Of a stretch of 64,000 bases of DNA, positions 35,819 to 45,793 are shown in pieces. This stretch comes from Rhabdophis nuchalis (taxonomy: Eukaryota; Chordata; Lepidosauria; Squamata; Natricidae). The stretch's first letter is position 1; the number at the start of each line of letters is the position of its first letter. Position numbers and translations under genes: made by a program. Under the pieces are notes generated by a model. That model had not been told where the DNA came from. It was given only the letters and a program-made list of their open reading frames with translations, and did not search any database. The stretch is taken from the NCBI GenBank assembly GCA_039707465.1, contig CM077644.1:81900875-81964874 (forward strand), given 5' to 3'.

Positions 35819-36262
35819 TGTTAGGAGTAGACTCCTAGTGTTGGGTAGGCAATATATAATACCATGATGACAAATGGTTTTGTTGCTTTAAGATGTTTGA
35901 ATGCAGTTAGAAACTGTAATTATCTCGGCAATAAGAGGAAGTCAAGAGAGCGCATTCTCTCTCTCTGCTGATCGCTATCTCTACTTCATTGTTCACTGAT
36001 TGCTTGACCATGACTGACTGTTTGAAGAAGGAAGAATCGTGAATTGTGACTGTAAGCAATTGTTTGTTTGTTAAGGACTTTGTTTGATCACTATCTACTA
36101 TCACTGCTTGTGAAGCAGTAGTTTGGTTTTACAACACCAGTAAAGCTACTTGTTTTTACTAGTAGTGTCTAAGATACTATTTGTGCATTTACTAGCAACG
36201 TTTTCTCTAGCTGCACATTCTGCTGCACAACTTTCTATCTCCCAAAGGAGATATCCCCAACA
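35819..36262 (+). repeat. Solo LTR, 444 bp
   Basis: Begins 'tgttaggagtagactcctag' and ends 'gagatatccccaaca' (TG..CA). Flanked by a perfect 5-bp duplication 'acctc' (35814-35818, 36263-36267). No internal retroviral or gypsy coding sequence lies on either side, so it is a solo LTR. The orientation is a guess. The superfamily cannot be decided from the LTR alone. Confidence 0.75.
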
Positions 36263-36989
36263 ACCTCCGTTTAAATAGGAACAGATTTTATACTCTGTAC
36301 ATGGATTAATTAACTTTTTTCTTGATGTAGAATTTTATAGTTGATTCTCAGTGAGTTGAGTTTCACTCCCCCAATCCTCCTAAATTATTCAATATTATTT
36401 GATTTTTATTCTTTCTAGCCCAATAGGATGTTAGAAAGAAGTTATGTAAAAAGGGTTTGGAATGGTCTGTCTGCCTGCCTGTCCATCAATACCCTAGAAA
36501 AACAGAACGAAATGCATTCAAATTTGTGTGGGAAGAGAAGCCAGAAAAAGAAGCCTACATTCACAAAAAAGGATTGGAAGAAAAAAAAATCCAGGCAAAA
36601 TTATGCAAATGCATCTCAACAGAAGAGCATTTTTCAACCTTGGCAACTTTAACGTGTGAACTTTAATGTGAACTTTAGAATTCAACAGTGCTATAGGAGA
36701 AGCGGTTGGGTGGTGGCTCAGAATGTTGTTCATTGCTCCATTCTAAGCCTGCCTATTTCCCAGTCATGTAATCTAGAGCAAAACTATTTTTAAAGAGCAG
36801 TAAAGGGTTCAAGTTGCGATGTTCTTCGTCCTTTTTCTACTGAACTTATTTTTACAAGAAAGCTTGCAACCATATATCAATGCCTCATATATGTATCCAA
36901 GTAAGTGTCAAATTAATATTAGTAACAAGGTGGGGAATACATGCAGAACACGGTTTCTGGGATTCTTTCCAACCCCTTCATAACAGTTC
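36263..36989. other. Intergenic DNA with a MITE end fragment
   Basis: 36632-36660 ('tttttcaaccttggcaactt') matches the terminus of the palindromic hAT MITE type at 39.4-40.1 kb. The rest is unique-looking. Confidence 0.4.
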
Positions 36990-37235
36990 TGCCTTCAGTC
37001 ACATGACCCAGAGGGAAGAGAATGGATTACTAGTAATAGGTGCAATCCCAAGACATCTGGAGCATCACAGGAACACCATCAGCATTGAAAAAATCATTAT
37101 CAGTCAATTGCAAAAGGCAACTTTACTTGGAACAGCTAACATGATGCGATCATAATTCAACATCATCAAAAAACATTTGCCTATTCCAGGTTCTTGAGAA
37201 GGGCTTGATAGGTGGATAACAATGCCAAATGTAGA
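36990..37235 (+). pseudogene. LINE RT C-terminal remnant, possibly R4/Dong-like
   Basis: The frame 36880-37155 reads ...VIGAIPRHLEHHRNTISIEK then IIISQLQKATLLGTANMMRS. This recalls the 'VIGALG..LQKTALLGTARILR' C-terminal block of R4/Dong-type LINE reverse transcriptases. It is followed by the 3' block shared with 5176-5262. No RT catalytic motif is present. The clade assignment is tentative. Confidence 0.4.
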
Positions 37236-37559
37236 TTAAACATCTGTCTGTCTCACCAACCATAACTACCATGTATTAAATGCAATTATTTATCTTATAA
37301 TATATAACTAGCCATTCCCGGCCATGTGTTGCTGTGGCCCAGTCTAGTTAAATGGCCAATCTGTGTGAAGATCTACACCTGAACACACAAACACATACAC
37401 ACAACTGAGGCAGCTGGAATAGTGAACCCCCAAGCTGGTACCCTTAAACATAGACATAATCCTTCTAGCTTTATTTGTATGGTAGCTATAAACTTTGCCC
37501 TTGTTAAGGATTATAAATATTACTGGAACATTGCGACATGATATTGTAAGGAAGGGAAC

Positions 37560-38160
37560 AGGAAGACATGTGAGGTGTAAGATAAAGTTGTCCATGTAAC
37601 CAGCCTGTGAAGCACACACCTTTGCCTCATGTTAAGCTCTTGGATATCTCCTTATATAGAATTTATGAAATTATATCAACTTCTGCTTTTATTGTACTGT
37701 TGTATGAACTTCTGCTTTTCTTAAATGTCATGTATCTTCTGTACATTCAAGATAAGAAAATGCCCAAAAGCCACCCAGCTTGGGCGAAGGGTATAACTGA
37801 CTCCTTTGGGCATTGCCCAACAGTTCAGCCTTTAACGCAAGAGCACTCTGAACTCTGATGCATCAATAAAGCCTGTTTCTCTTTTACCTTCGTGGTCTCT
37901 CGTCCCATTATTGCAGTGCTTCTCAATTATTTTCTGTCATGCCCCCCTAGGAAGAAGAAAACATTTCGCGCCCCCCGCGCGACTGTAAATAGTATCATCC
38001 GGGTCTAAAAGTCACACGGGCGGGTTTGGCTAATCAGGAAAGAGCATCAAACGCGCCCCCCTTTATGGAGCCTCGCGCCCCCCCCTGGGGGGGGCGCCCC
38101 ACTATTTGAGAAGCACTGCGTTATTGTAATCAATTTGTGGTAGGCACAGTTTGCCGCTAC
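37560..38160 (+). repeat. Possible LTR fragment (U3-R-U5-like) within the Helitron
   Basis: 'gcatcaataaagcctgtttc' followed by 'cttcgtggtctctcgtccca' looks like the polyadenylation signal and R/U5 of an endogenous retroviral LTR. It is interrupted by the hAT at 37914-38118. Neither end could be fixed by TG..CA plus a target duplication. No viral gene is present. Confidence 0.4.
37914..38118. mobile_element. Short hAT element, 205 bp, deletion form of 855-1294
   Basis: TIRs 'cagtgcttctcaa' / 'ttgagaagcactg'. Flanks 'cattattg' / 'cgttattg' match at 7 of 8. The first ~130 bp and last ~70 bp match the 440-bp element. The middle is missing, with the junction at a shared 'tca'. Confidence 0.9.
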
Positions 38161-38731
38161 ACAACCACCGTACAACTCCCAACCTACCTACCTCTCTGTC
38201 TCTCTTTATCTACCTACCTACCTACTTTGAAGTGGAGAAGGGTTCCATGTGAACAGCAGTTGGGTCAGTAGGTCCTGAGACATAGGTGAGTGCCATTGTG
38301 AAGGGATGGGCAATGGCCTCTGTCACCCTCGGCCTCTCTCTCTCTATCCTTCTACTGTATTTCCCCCTCCCTCTCTCTATCCCTCTACCTTCCTACCTAC
38401 CTACTGCATTTCTCCCTCCCTCTCTCTATCCCTCTACCTACCTACCTACCTACCTACCTACTGTATTTCTCCTTGAATCTTATGGACAGAATATTAAGAC
38501 ATTTTATATTATGTCATCCTGTGGCTCACTGCTCTCTGTATCCATCTACCAACATTTTTTACATTTCCGTTGCATGTACCTGGCACAGGTGTGACATCTA
38601 CACAATCTATATATATCATTGGTGCCATATTTGTAAGGAACGTTGTGTGAAAATTTGGAAGCTATCGGTGCAGTACTTTCGGAGATTAGCGGTTTTGAAC
38701 AAACTCATAGTTACATTTTTATTTATATAGT

Positions 38732-39380
38732 ATGGGGCAAATGTTTTGCTTTTTTTTCTCCAGAGTCTCTGGCAGAATCTGGTCCAGTTTTGAACTTGTT
38801 CTTTCTTTGCTGGTTTCACCAATTACACTAAATGTGATCTGATAGTTTTGTTTTGAGAGAATCGTCCAACTAATGAACAGACAGGGTCTTCTTTCGCTTT
38901 TTCGTAATTTCTTTCAAACATTCATTTGGATTGGAAAGAATGAAAGAGAGAAGGTTCTGCTTCATCCTGTAATTTTACAACATGTAGTCATTTCTGGTCT
39001 CCAGCCACAGCCATTTGCTTCACTGGTTCGTTATTGTTCTCTATCCTATTTCTACCTGGTTAAAAAATTGGGAGTTCAGATTTCACGCACGATCCCCAAG
39101 CCCCAGAAGAAAGAGTTACATTCTAATTTTAAACAAAATGTTTAGATACTCAACCATTGCTTTTCAGTCCATCTTTATCTGTCATTCAGCCTGTTGAACA
39201 TAGGCATGACCCAGCCTTCATTTGGAGCACCGTTTAGTGAGGATGGACTCACTTTTCTGGTCTTTGCACCTTTTCACAATGGCTTTTCTTGTAAAACATC
39301 TACAGTAAAGGATTTAGGGTCAGGAAAAGTCCTGGGAGAGGATGTAAGAACCAGCAAAGTGAGCTCTTCCTCACTAAAAG
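38732..39380. other. Intergenic DNA, nothing recognised
   Basis: Unique-looking. Confidence 0.4.
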
Positions 39381-39382
39381 GT

Positions 39383-40070
39383 GGTTCAGGAATTCGGGAG
39401 CTGAAATCCATAGATCATAAAAGATCTATGGATTGGGGAATTCTGTTCTGACCTAGGCTTCTCAAGAGCATGAAGCAAATTCCTTGTCCCAACAAAAAAA
39501 CCCCTTTATTAATTTGCTCTGAATTCTGCTCATTCACATCCAGCAAAGTCTTTCAAGGGAGGATTTACAGTCACAGACCTTATCTGGCTTGGAGAGCCGC
39601 CAGGCCGATATCTGCAAAACTTGGCAAGGAGTCTCAGAGTCATGAACCAATTAAGCAAACTAATTTTCTCCTGCAAACTCCACTCCCTTTTCACTCTTCT
39701 TTTATTTCCTCTGGGAGGGACCACTCATCGTCCACCTGTGGCCTTAATCCCAAATCGACCCCTGTTCTTTAGCTGGCAACTCTGTGCATGCGCACACTGG
39801 GAACAGGCTCCAGCTGTTCATCTGCCTCACTGATGTCTGACTCTGAAGGCAGCTGATAACTGGCATATGGCTCTGGTCCTCTCTCTGCCTCTGACTCAGA
39901 GCCTTCATCAGAGCCTTCCCCAGACTCCAGGACTGGCCCATGTTGCTCCCCAACCTCCTCGCTGTCTGAATCTGCTGCCAGCTCTGCTGGTTGCTGGCAG
40001 GTCACGACAAATTCTGGGGGTTGAAGTCCACACATCTTCCCGAGGTTGAAAAGTTGCTGAGGTTGAAAAC
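39383..40070. mobile_element. Palindromic MITE split by the solo LTR
   Basis: The right part 'aattctgggggttgaagtcc' / 'gaggttgaaaagttgctgag' and the left part 'ggaattcgggagctgaaatc' belong to the palindromic hAT MITE type. The LTR entered at the central 'aattc'. Confidence 0.5.
39444..40009 (-). repeat. Solo LTR, 566 bp
   Basis: On the + strand it runs 'tgttctgacctaggc' to 'ggcaggtcacgaca'. A perfect 5-bp duplication 'aattc' flanks it (39439-39443, 40010-40014). Read on the reverse strand it has an AATAAA signal shortly before the 3' end ('attaataaaggggttttttt'), which fixes the orientation. The acidic 88-codon frame inside (40035-39769) starts outside the LTR and is probably chance. No internal retroelement genes are present. 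Confidence 0.88.
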
Positions 40071-40112
40071 CATGGCTGTTGGTGGTCTTTCATGGAGGAA
40101 TTTGGCCACGGT

Positions 40113-40305
40113 GAAGTCCAGGCCTGTCTTAGGCATGAAAGCCAGCTGGGTGAAATTGAACCAGTCACTCTTTATCAGAAGCCGCCTCATAAGAGTTATT
40201 GCTGTGGGGAAAATAGGAAGTAGGAGTATTATGTACCTTCACTGCTTTGAGTTACTTATGAAGTAATAAAGACAGGAAAAATATCTAATAAATAAATAAA
40301 CAGGA
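40113..40305 (+). repeat. tRNA-derived SINE, third family, partial
   Basis: 'gtcttaggcatgaaagccag' / 'ctgggtgaaattgaaccagt', then 'gttattgctgtggggaaaat', and a tail of 'aataaataaa' at 40288-40300. Confidence 0.6.
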
Positions 40306-41451
40306 ACGACTGCAATGATTTTCCAGGCTTTAAAGATATTTTGGACGTTGTTATTTTTCATGTATTTTTCTGCTCAAAAAGATTTTTTTTATTCATCAAC
40401 AGGAGCAAAATGCAAATTAATAATTTCCATTCGTATAATCTTCAAGCTGCACAAATAGTATAAACTAGCACGACAAAAATCCAATCATTCCCCTTGTCCC
40501 TGGTGGTGACAGTGTAAATTACAAACAGTTTGGAGGAATCTTGCTTCTAAAGGCTTCCCTCTCCCATTCCCCCCCCCAAAAAAGGAGGGGGTCATCTAAA
40601 TTTTGCTGGGAAATGACCACCTTTCCAATCATGTCACTTGCTGCCTTTAAGGCTATTGGAGACTAAATTGCAGCCTCCAGATCTGGAAAATTGCTCACCC
40701 TTCAGCTAGGATGACAGGTAACTGAATAGTGTAACTAGAATAGTGTTCCTAGTTTCAAGTGTTGCCCAGTGGCAAGAGTGACGGAGTTTTCTAGAAATTT
40801 AAGCAGGAACAAATAATAGCATTGTAAATGTTTTCTGCAAGAAGCAAGGACAGGCTTCTGTTCTGGATGGCTTGTTTTCAAAGTGAAATTAAATAAATAA
40901 TAGGAAAAATATAATTAAAAGGCATGCCTTTTTTTAAAAAAAAAAGTGTGAATAGCATAATACACATCGGGACTTAATATTGTCAGGAAATAGCTTCTCC
41001 TGAAGCTATTAAGAAATTAATCTGTTTTGGAATCTCTATGAATATATCAAGATTTATATGCTATAAGCTATTCTTACACTAATAGGTTGGGTCTGTAAAA
41101 TAATTCCTTTCCCACTTGCTACGTAAATCCCCTCCCACATGGGAGGGAAGGAGTTACAAAACCACAAATGCCATATGCCTTTCAGGATGTCTTCTTAATC
41201 ATTTCCTGTGGTTTTCCCTTTCACCAATTAAATGGAGGACTTAGAATAGATCCCCCCTGTTTATTTGTTGCAGTCTAAACAATAAAGTATATGTTGGCAT
41301 CTGAAAAACAAACCCATCAATTATGGATGGAGTGATCCGTCTGCAGGTTTCCAAATATATTTTATTTTAAAACTAAAACTTAAAGGCTCCTTTGCAGAAG
41401 AAAAGGCATGAGAGTGAAAACAAGGAATTTAGATGGAGAGATTTTTCCACA
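40306..41451. other. Intergenic DNA, nothing recognised
   Basis: Unique-looking and AT-rich. Confidence 0.45.
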
Positions 41452-41814
41452 CAGGTAGTCCTTGACTTACAACCATTCATTTAGTGACTCTTCAAAGTTA
41501 AAACAGCACTGGAAAAAAAGGGAATCGTAACAGTTTTTCACACTTAGAACTTTTGCAGCATCCCTGTGATCACATGATCAACATTTAGACACTTGGCAAC
41601 TGGCATGTATTTATGACAGTTGCAGGATCCGATGGTCGTGTGATTGCCTTTTGCGACCCTCTGACAAGCAAAGTCAATGGGAAAGTTAGATTAACCAAGT
41701 TATTAACTTAACAATTGCAAGAATGTTTTAAAATGGGCAAAATTTACTTAACAACTATCTTGCTTAGCAGCTGAAATTTTGGGTTCAAACATGGTCATAA
41801 ATCAAGGACTAGCT
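41452..41814 (+). mobile_element. Mariner-like MITE, about 363 bp
   Basis: Left 'acaggtagtccttgacttac', right 'ataaatcaaggactagct'. The body contains 'tcatttagtgact', 'gatcacatgatcaacattta' and 'ctctgacaagcaaagtcaat'. TA flanks are lost on the left. Confidence 0.8.
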
Positions 41815-42039
41815 TACTTTCACATAACCTGGCGACAATCACACCCTGAAAAATATTTTGTCCTTTTAGGGCCCATGATGTTTTGTCTCAACTCATCGTA
41901 ATGCATTGCACTGCATCCTCTTCACTTTGGAGAGACAGGATGAAATTGTCCTTAATTATATTAGCATTAAAGGAATGTTTTCCCTCTTATTCTGATAACT
42001 ATGTTGACACTGCCTAGAGCAACTTTCTTATGAGAAGGC
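41815..42039. other. Intergenic DNA
   Basis: Nothing recognised. Confidence 0.4.
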
Positions 42040-42088
42040 TATGTGGAGTTTAGTGATTAAGGCACGAGACTCAGAAATCAGAAGACTG

Positions 42089-42947
42089 GGCTTCCGGTTC
42101 CGGCTCCTGCGGCGACGGGCGAGCCTAGCGCTCGCTCGCCGCTTTGTTTCTCTTTCTGCCCCCCCACGGGGGCGAGACTCCTCTTGTTTGAGGGTCTCCC
42201 GTAAAGCCGGCTCGTCGGGGGGCGCCCCCCCCCACGGCGGTGGAGGAAGTGGCCCCCGGCGCGGCTTAGGTGAGGGAGAACATGCTGCGGGGGGTTCTCC
42301 CTTCGCCTAAGGAAGACGGCACCATTCATAACAATGAAGAGGGTTAATCGGCTCAGTCGGAAGGCTTCCCGAGGCTTCAGCTGCGAGGGGAGAGTGAGTT
42401 TTTAAAAAACTTTTTTTCTGCTGTCAGCCAGGCTGAAAGGACTGGGAGGGGGGAGTTTGTTTTCAAAAAACCCCCCTCGGATTTAAGCGGCACTTGGAAA
42501 TGGCTTCTCGTGGAGAGAAAGCGGAAATCTCTAATCCTGACTGTTTGCAGCAAGGGAAAGTTGTCTGTGGTTGTTTGCAACAATGTCTCTAGGTCTGGCT
42601 GAAACAATTTCTTTTACCACTCTCTCCTCTGGGCTCTGAGTTTGGGCGGTGGAGGATGGCCTCTCTTTGTTCCTGACTGACTATTTTACTTATGGAAAAT
42701 TTCCAGTGTCTCTTTGCAACTTGGACTCCCTCTGGATATTAAGGAAGAATTTTTTTTTTCTTTGGATTTGTGATCTCTTCTCTGGAGTATCTTCGTTATT
42801 ATACTTATTGATTTGGAAAACTGTCTCTCTCTTGGTTCCTGAATTTCACAACTTTACAACTCTGAATAGAACTTTTGGCTCCTGGTTTGCCTCAACAGCC
42901 CCACCCCAAAAACGCCATTTTAGTGGCACTGACTTTAACAATTAATC
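42089..42947 (+). promoter_or_regulatory. L1-type 5' UTR / internal promoter region
   Basis: About 860 bp ahead of ORF1. The first 220 bp are strongly CpG-rich ('ctgcggcgacgggcgagcct', 'gcgctcgctcgccgc'), as expected of an L1 internal promoter. The remainder is T-rich. Promoter activity is inferred. Confidence 0.55.
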
Positions 42948-43787
42948 ATGGCACAAGAAACAGCACTGGCAAGCTTAGAACAAAGGATGGCTTCTCTTGA
43001 AACTGTTATACAAACTTTGGTACAAGAGATTAAAGCCCAGAGGGCAGAAAATATCAACTTCAAGAAGGAGCTATTGGATACACGGAAGCAGGTGCTGGAA
43101 AATACACAGAAGAATGAAGAACTGGAAGGGGGGCTGGTGGGGGCTAAGGGAGAGATTAAAAATGTTACTAATGAGGTTGTGGAAATAAATGGGCATGTGT
43201 CTAGGATTGATATGGAAAGAATGACATATTTTTTGAGATTTCAGAATGTTTTTGAGCAACCTGGTGAATGCCTCCCTGATCTTATGAGCACGATTATAGC
43301 AGACTATTTACAAAAACCTAAGGATGAGATCAGGGGGGACATTGACCTAGCTTATAGAATAAATTCAGCATATGCCAGGATAAATGAAGTGCCTAGAGAG
43401 ATACATGTGAAATTTGTTAGAAGGTCAACCAGAGAGGAAATCCTGAAAGTGCAGAGAGGGAGTCCGTTAATTTACCAACAAAAAACGGTTGCCATCTTGA
43501 AGCAGATCCCTAGAAAGATTAGAGATGCAAGAAGGAAATTTTCCTTCTTGTCTAAAACATTGTTTGATCATGGGATTTGGTTCAAGTGGGTGACACCTGA
43601 AGGGATGCTGGTGTTCTGGGAAGGAGGAAGAGTGAGGATTAAAACAGTTGCTGAGGCGGAAGCCTTTCTTAAAAAACATTCCTCTATCCTGGGGGAGGAC
43701 TCAGGGGGGACGGAGGGGGCCACGGCCCCGCCCACTGGGGGCCTGGGAGGAGAAAAAGAAGATACAATTGCCAAGAGACTTAGATAA
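42948..43787 (+). CDS. L1 ORF1 protein (RNA-binding chaperone), intact
   Basis: A 279-residue protein without internal stops. ORF1p normally trimerises through an N-terminal coiled coil, binds its own RNA and acts as a nucleic-acid chaperone in the L1 RNP. Residues ~5-95 are heptad-rich and charged (LEQRMASLETVIQTLVQEIK). ~93-185 resembles the RRM-like domain (TYFLRFQNVFE, DLAYRINSAYAR, PREIHVKFVRRSTREEIL). ~186-250 resembles the C-terminal domain (KQIPRKIRDARRKFSFLSKT, WFKWVTPEGMLVFW). The tail is Gly/Pro/Thr-rich. The start ATG has A at -3 ('atcatgg'). It is the only gene in the element; ORF2 is absent. The identification comes from family resemblance, not a search. Confidence 0.88.
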   Translation: MAQETALASLEQRMASLETVIQTLVQEIKAQRAENINFKKELLDTRKQVLENTQKNEELEGGLVGAKGEIKNVTNEVVEINGHVSRIDMERMTYFLRFQNVFEQPGECLPDLMSTIIADYLQKPKDEIRGDIDLAYRINSAYARINEVPREIHVKFVRRSTREEILKVQRGSPLIYQQKTVAILKQIPRKIRDARRKFSFLSKTLFDHGIWFKWVTPEGMLVFWEGGRVRIKTVAEAEAFLKKHSSILGEDSGGTEGATAPPTGGLGGEKEDTIAKRLR

Positions 43788-44258
43788 AAAAAAAAAACTT
43801 TGCCTTGATTTTTTTCTGATTAATTTTGCATAATATTTGTATTTGGATTTTTTGTAAATGTCTGACAGTATAGAACTGAGAACTTAGGTATATGTACTTG
43901 CTTTCACTTTGTAGTGTTAAGATAATAATTTTTTCTTTTATTGTTATTGATGTATTTTGAAGCCCCGGAAGGGCCGACGACTGTGACGTGAATACTCTCA
44001 AAATTTCTTTGTATCCCTTACCCTACCCTATAGAAAAAATTGTAAAACCAATAAAACTTTTTCAATATATAAAAAAAAGAAATCAGAAGACTGCGAATTC
44101 TAGTCCTGGCAACTGGGTGATTTTATGTCAGTCACTCTCTCTCAGCCCAACTGACCCAATGGGGTTGCTGTTGTGGGAATAATAAGAGGAGGAAGGACGT
44201 TTTGCTATAATTAAGCTAATCACTGCAGTTATTTAGTAAATCATAGTCAATTAAAATA

Positions 44259-44603
44259 GGGACCCGGTGGCTCAGTGGCTAAGACGCTGAACTTGTTGAT
44301 CAGAAGGTCGGCAGTTCAGCAGTTTGAATCCCCAGTGCGCGTAACAGAGTGAGCTCCCGTTACTTGTCCCAGCTTCCACCAATTTAGCAGTTCGAAAGCA
44401 TGTAAAAATGCAAGTAGAAAAATAGGGACCACTTTGGTGGGAAGCTAACAGCGTTCCGTTCGCCTTTGGCGTTTAGTAATGCCACATAACCAGGGAGACT
44501 TCTTTGAACAGCGCTGGCTCTTCGGCTTTGAAATGGAGATGAGCACCGCCCCCTAGAGTCAGGACATTTGTGCAGGGGAACCTTTACCTTTACTTTACCT
44601 TAC
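44259..44603 (+). repeat. Sauria-SINE-like SINE, full-length
   Basis: Head 'gggacccggtggctcagtgg' with tRNA-like A box; B-box-like 'cagtttgaatccccagtgcg'; tail 'aacctttacctttactttac'. Confidence 0.92.
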
Positions 44604-44825
44604 AGTCAATAAGCAAATCTGACTTTTCCCATTGACTTTCCATGTCAGACGCTGACCTGGAAAGTTACAAATGGTAATCACATGACCTTGGGACAGGGTA
44701 ACTGTCATAAGTATATGCCAGGTACCAAATACCTGAATTTTGATCATGTGACCAAGGGGAACACTGCAATGGTCATAAGTGTGACAAACAATCATAAGCC
44801 AAGTTTTTTTTCAGTGCTGCTATAT
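44604..44825 (+). mobile_element. Mariner-like MITE fragment
   Basis: Contains 'cccattgactttccatgtca', 'aatcacatgaccttgggaca' and 'ttgatcatgtgaccaagggg'. Another end fragment ('ttgtaagtctaggactacct') lies at 45412-45436 and may belong to the same or a second copy. Confidence 0.65.
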
Positions 44826-45476
44826 CTTCAAACAGTCTATAGGAAGACAAATCCAGTCCAGTTCCAAGATGAGAAGGGGGAAAAAAATCAATGGAGCTTG
44901 GCTACAAGGTGTTTATTTTGGTTTCCAGAAACTTAAGTGACAGCAGTATGTTTCTGAGGTGGCTGACAAAATATCTGAGTGAGTGAATGGATCTTTATAG
45001 GCTTCTGGGATTTTGTGTTTGAGATGCTCCAGGGAGTTGTGCAATGTAGTAAGCCTTGTGTCTTTTGCTATTCTAATGGTGATGGGTAATTTCTATTATG
45101 ACCTAAATGTCATGTCTGTCCTTAGAATTTGGGTGGGGGGATGTAGATTTTAATCCCATGAGCTCCAACCTTCTGTGCAGGTTATTTTATGAATAGATTG
45201 GTCCGGTCTTCCTGAACGAATACAAAATCTCCATTCCAAAAGACCAGCCTCTTCTGCTTGAGGCTGTTTTCCTATGCAGGAAAACTGGGGCTGCTTTCTG
45301 CCTTTTAAGAACACCATTTCTCCATTGAGGAAATATACTATTCTGCCTCTTTTTAAATAAATAATATTTTAATCTGGGGAGGGGGCTTCCTACAAGTCAC
45401 TAAAGGAATGGTTGTAAGTCTAGGACTACCTGTATTCGAGAAGACTAGTAAACCTGCATCCAAAGGGAGCTGAACA
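44826..45476. other. Intergenic DNA with a MITE end at 45412-45436
   Basis: Nothing else recognised. Confidence 0.4.
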
Positions 45477-45793
45477 TAAAGGTAAAGATTCACCTCCCAC
45501 ATATGTGCTAGTCATTCCCGATTCTAGGGGATGGTGCTCATTTCCATTTCAAAGCTGAAGAGCCAGCGCTTGTCCGGAGACATCTCCAGGGTCATGTGAC
45601 CAATTGGAATACTATTACCTTCCCACCAAAGGTGGTTCCTAATTTTCTACTTGCATTTTTTACATGCTTTCGAACTGCTAGGTTGACAGAAGCTGGGACA
45701 CGTAACGGGAGCTCACTCTGTTACGCGGCGCTAGGGATTCGAACCACTGAACCTTTCTGATCGACAAGCTCAGTGTCTTCGCCACTATGTCCC
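45477..45793 (-). repeat. Sauria-SINE-like SINE
   Basis: Starts with the reverse-complement tail 'taaaggtaaagattcacctc'. Contains 'gttacgcggcgctagggatt' (B-box region) and 'gacaagctcagtgtcttcgc' (A-box side). Confidence 0.9.

Larger units (their letters stand above)
37308..38731 (-). mobile_element. Helitron, second copy, with LTR-like and hAT insertions
   Basis: The reverse strand ends ...GGCCGGGAATGGCTAG at 37308, followed by host T. It starts near 38731 with CTATATAAATAAAAATG, a decayed TCTATATAAA start. The interior holds pyrimidine-rich (CTAC)n tracts (38180-38463), a hAT (37914-38118) and an LTR-like segment. Termini are related to, but diverged from, the copy at 7289-9814. Confidence 0.5.
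42089..44077 (+). mobile_element. ORF1-only L1 retrotransposon (HAL1-like), 1989 bp
   Basis: Flanked by a perfect 16-bp duplication 'agaaatcagaagactg' (42073-42088, 44078-44093). It starts with a GC- and CpG-rich 5' UTR ('ggcttccggttccggctcct'), contains one intact ORF1 (42948-43787), and ends in a ~290-bp 3' region with AATAAA at 44050 and a short poly(A). No ORF2 (endonuclease/RT) is present, although a full-length L1 would carry about 3.8 kb of it here. Both ends look complete, so this is not a 5' truncation. It must be mobilised in trans by L1 ORF2p. It could be a HAL1-type lineage or a spliced or deleted L1 copy. Confidence 0.88.
42040..44200 (+). repeat. tRNA-derived SINE, third family, split by the L1 derivative
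   Basis: The left piece is 42040-42088 ('gtttagtgattaaggcacga'). The right piece is 44094-44200 ('gaattctagtcctggcaact', 'cagtcactctctctcagccc'). The two pieces join cleanly once the 42089-44077 insert and one copy of its 16-bp duplication are removed. Confidence 0.85.

Noticed and set aside
36880..37155. 91-codon frame as a host gene
   Set aside because: Its second half resembles a LINE RT C-terminus and its 3' flank is a repeat shared with 5176-5262.
39769..40035. Acidic 88-codon frame (SDSEEVGEQ...)
   Set aside because: Starts outside and runs into the solo LTR; no codon-level support and no known LTR-encoded protein of this kind.
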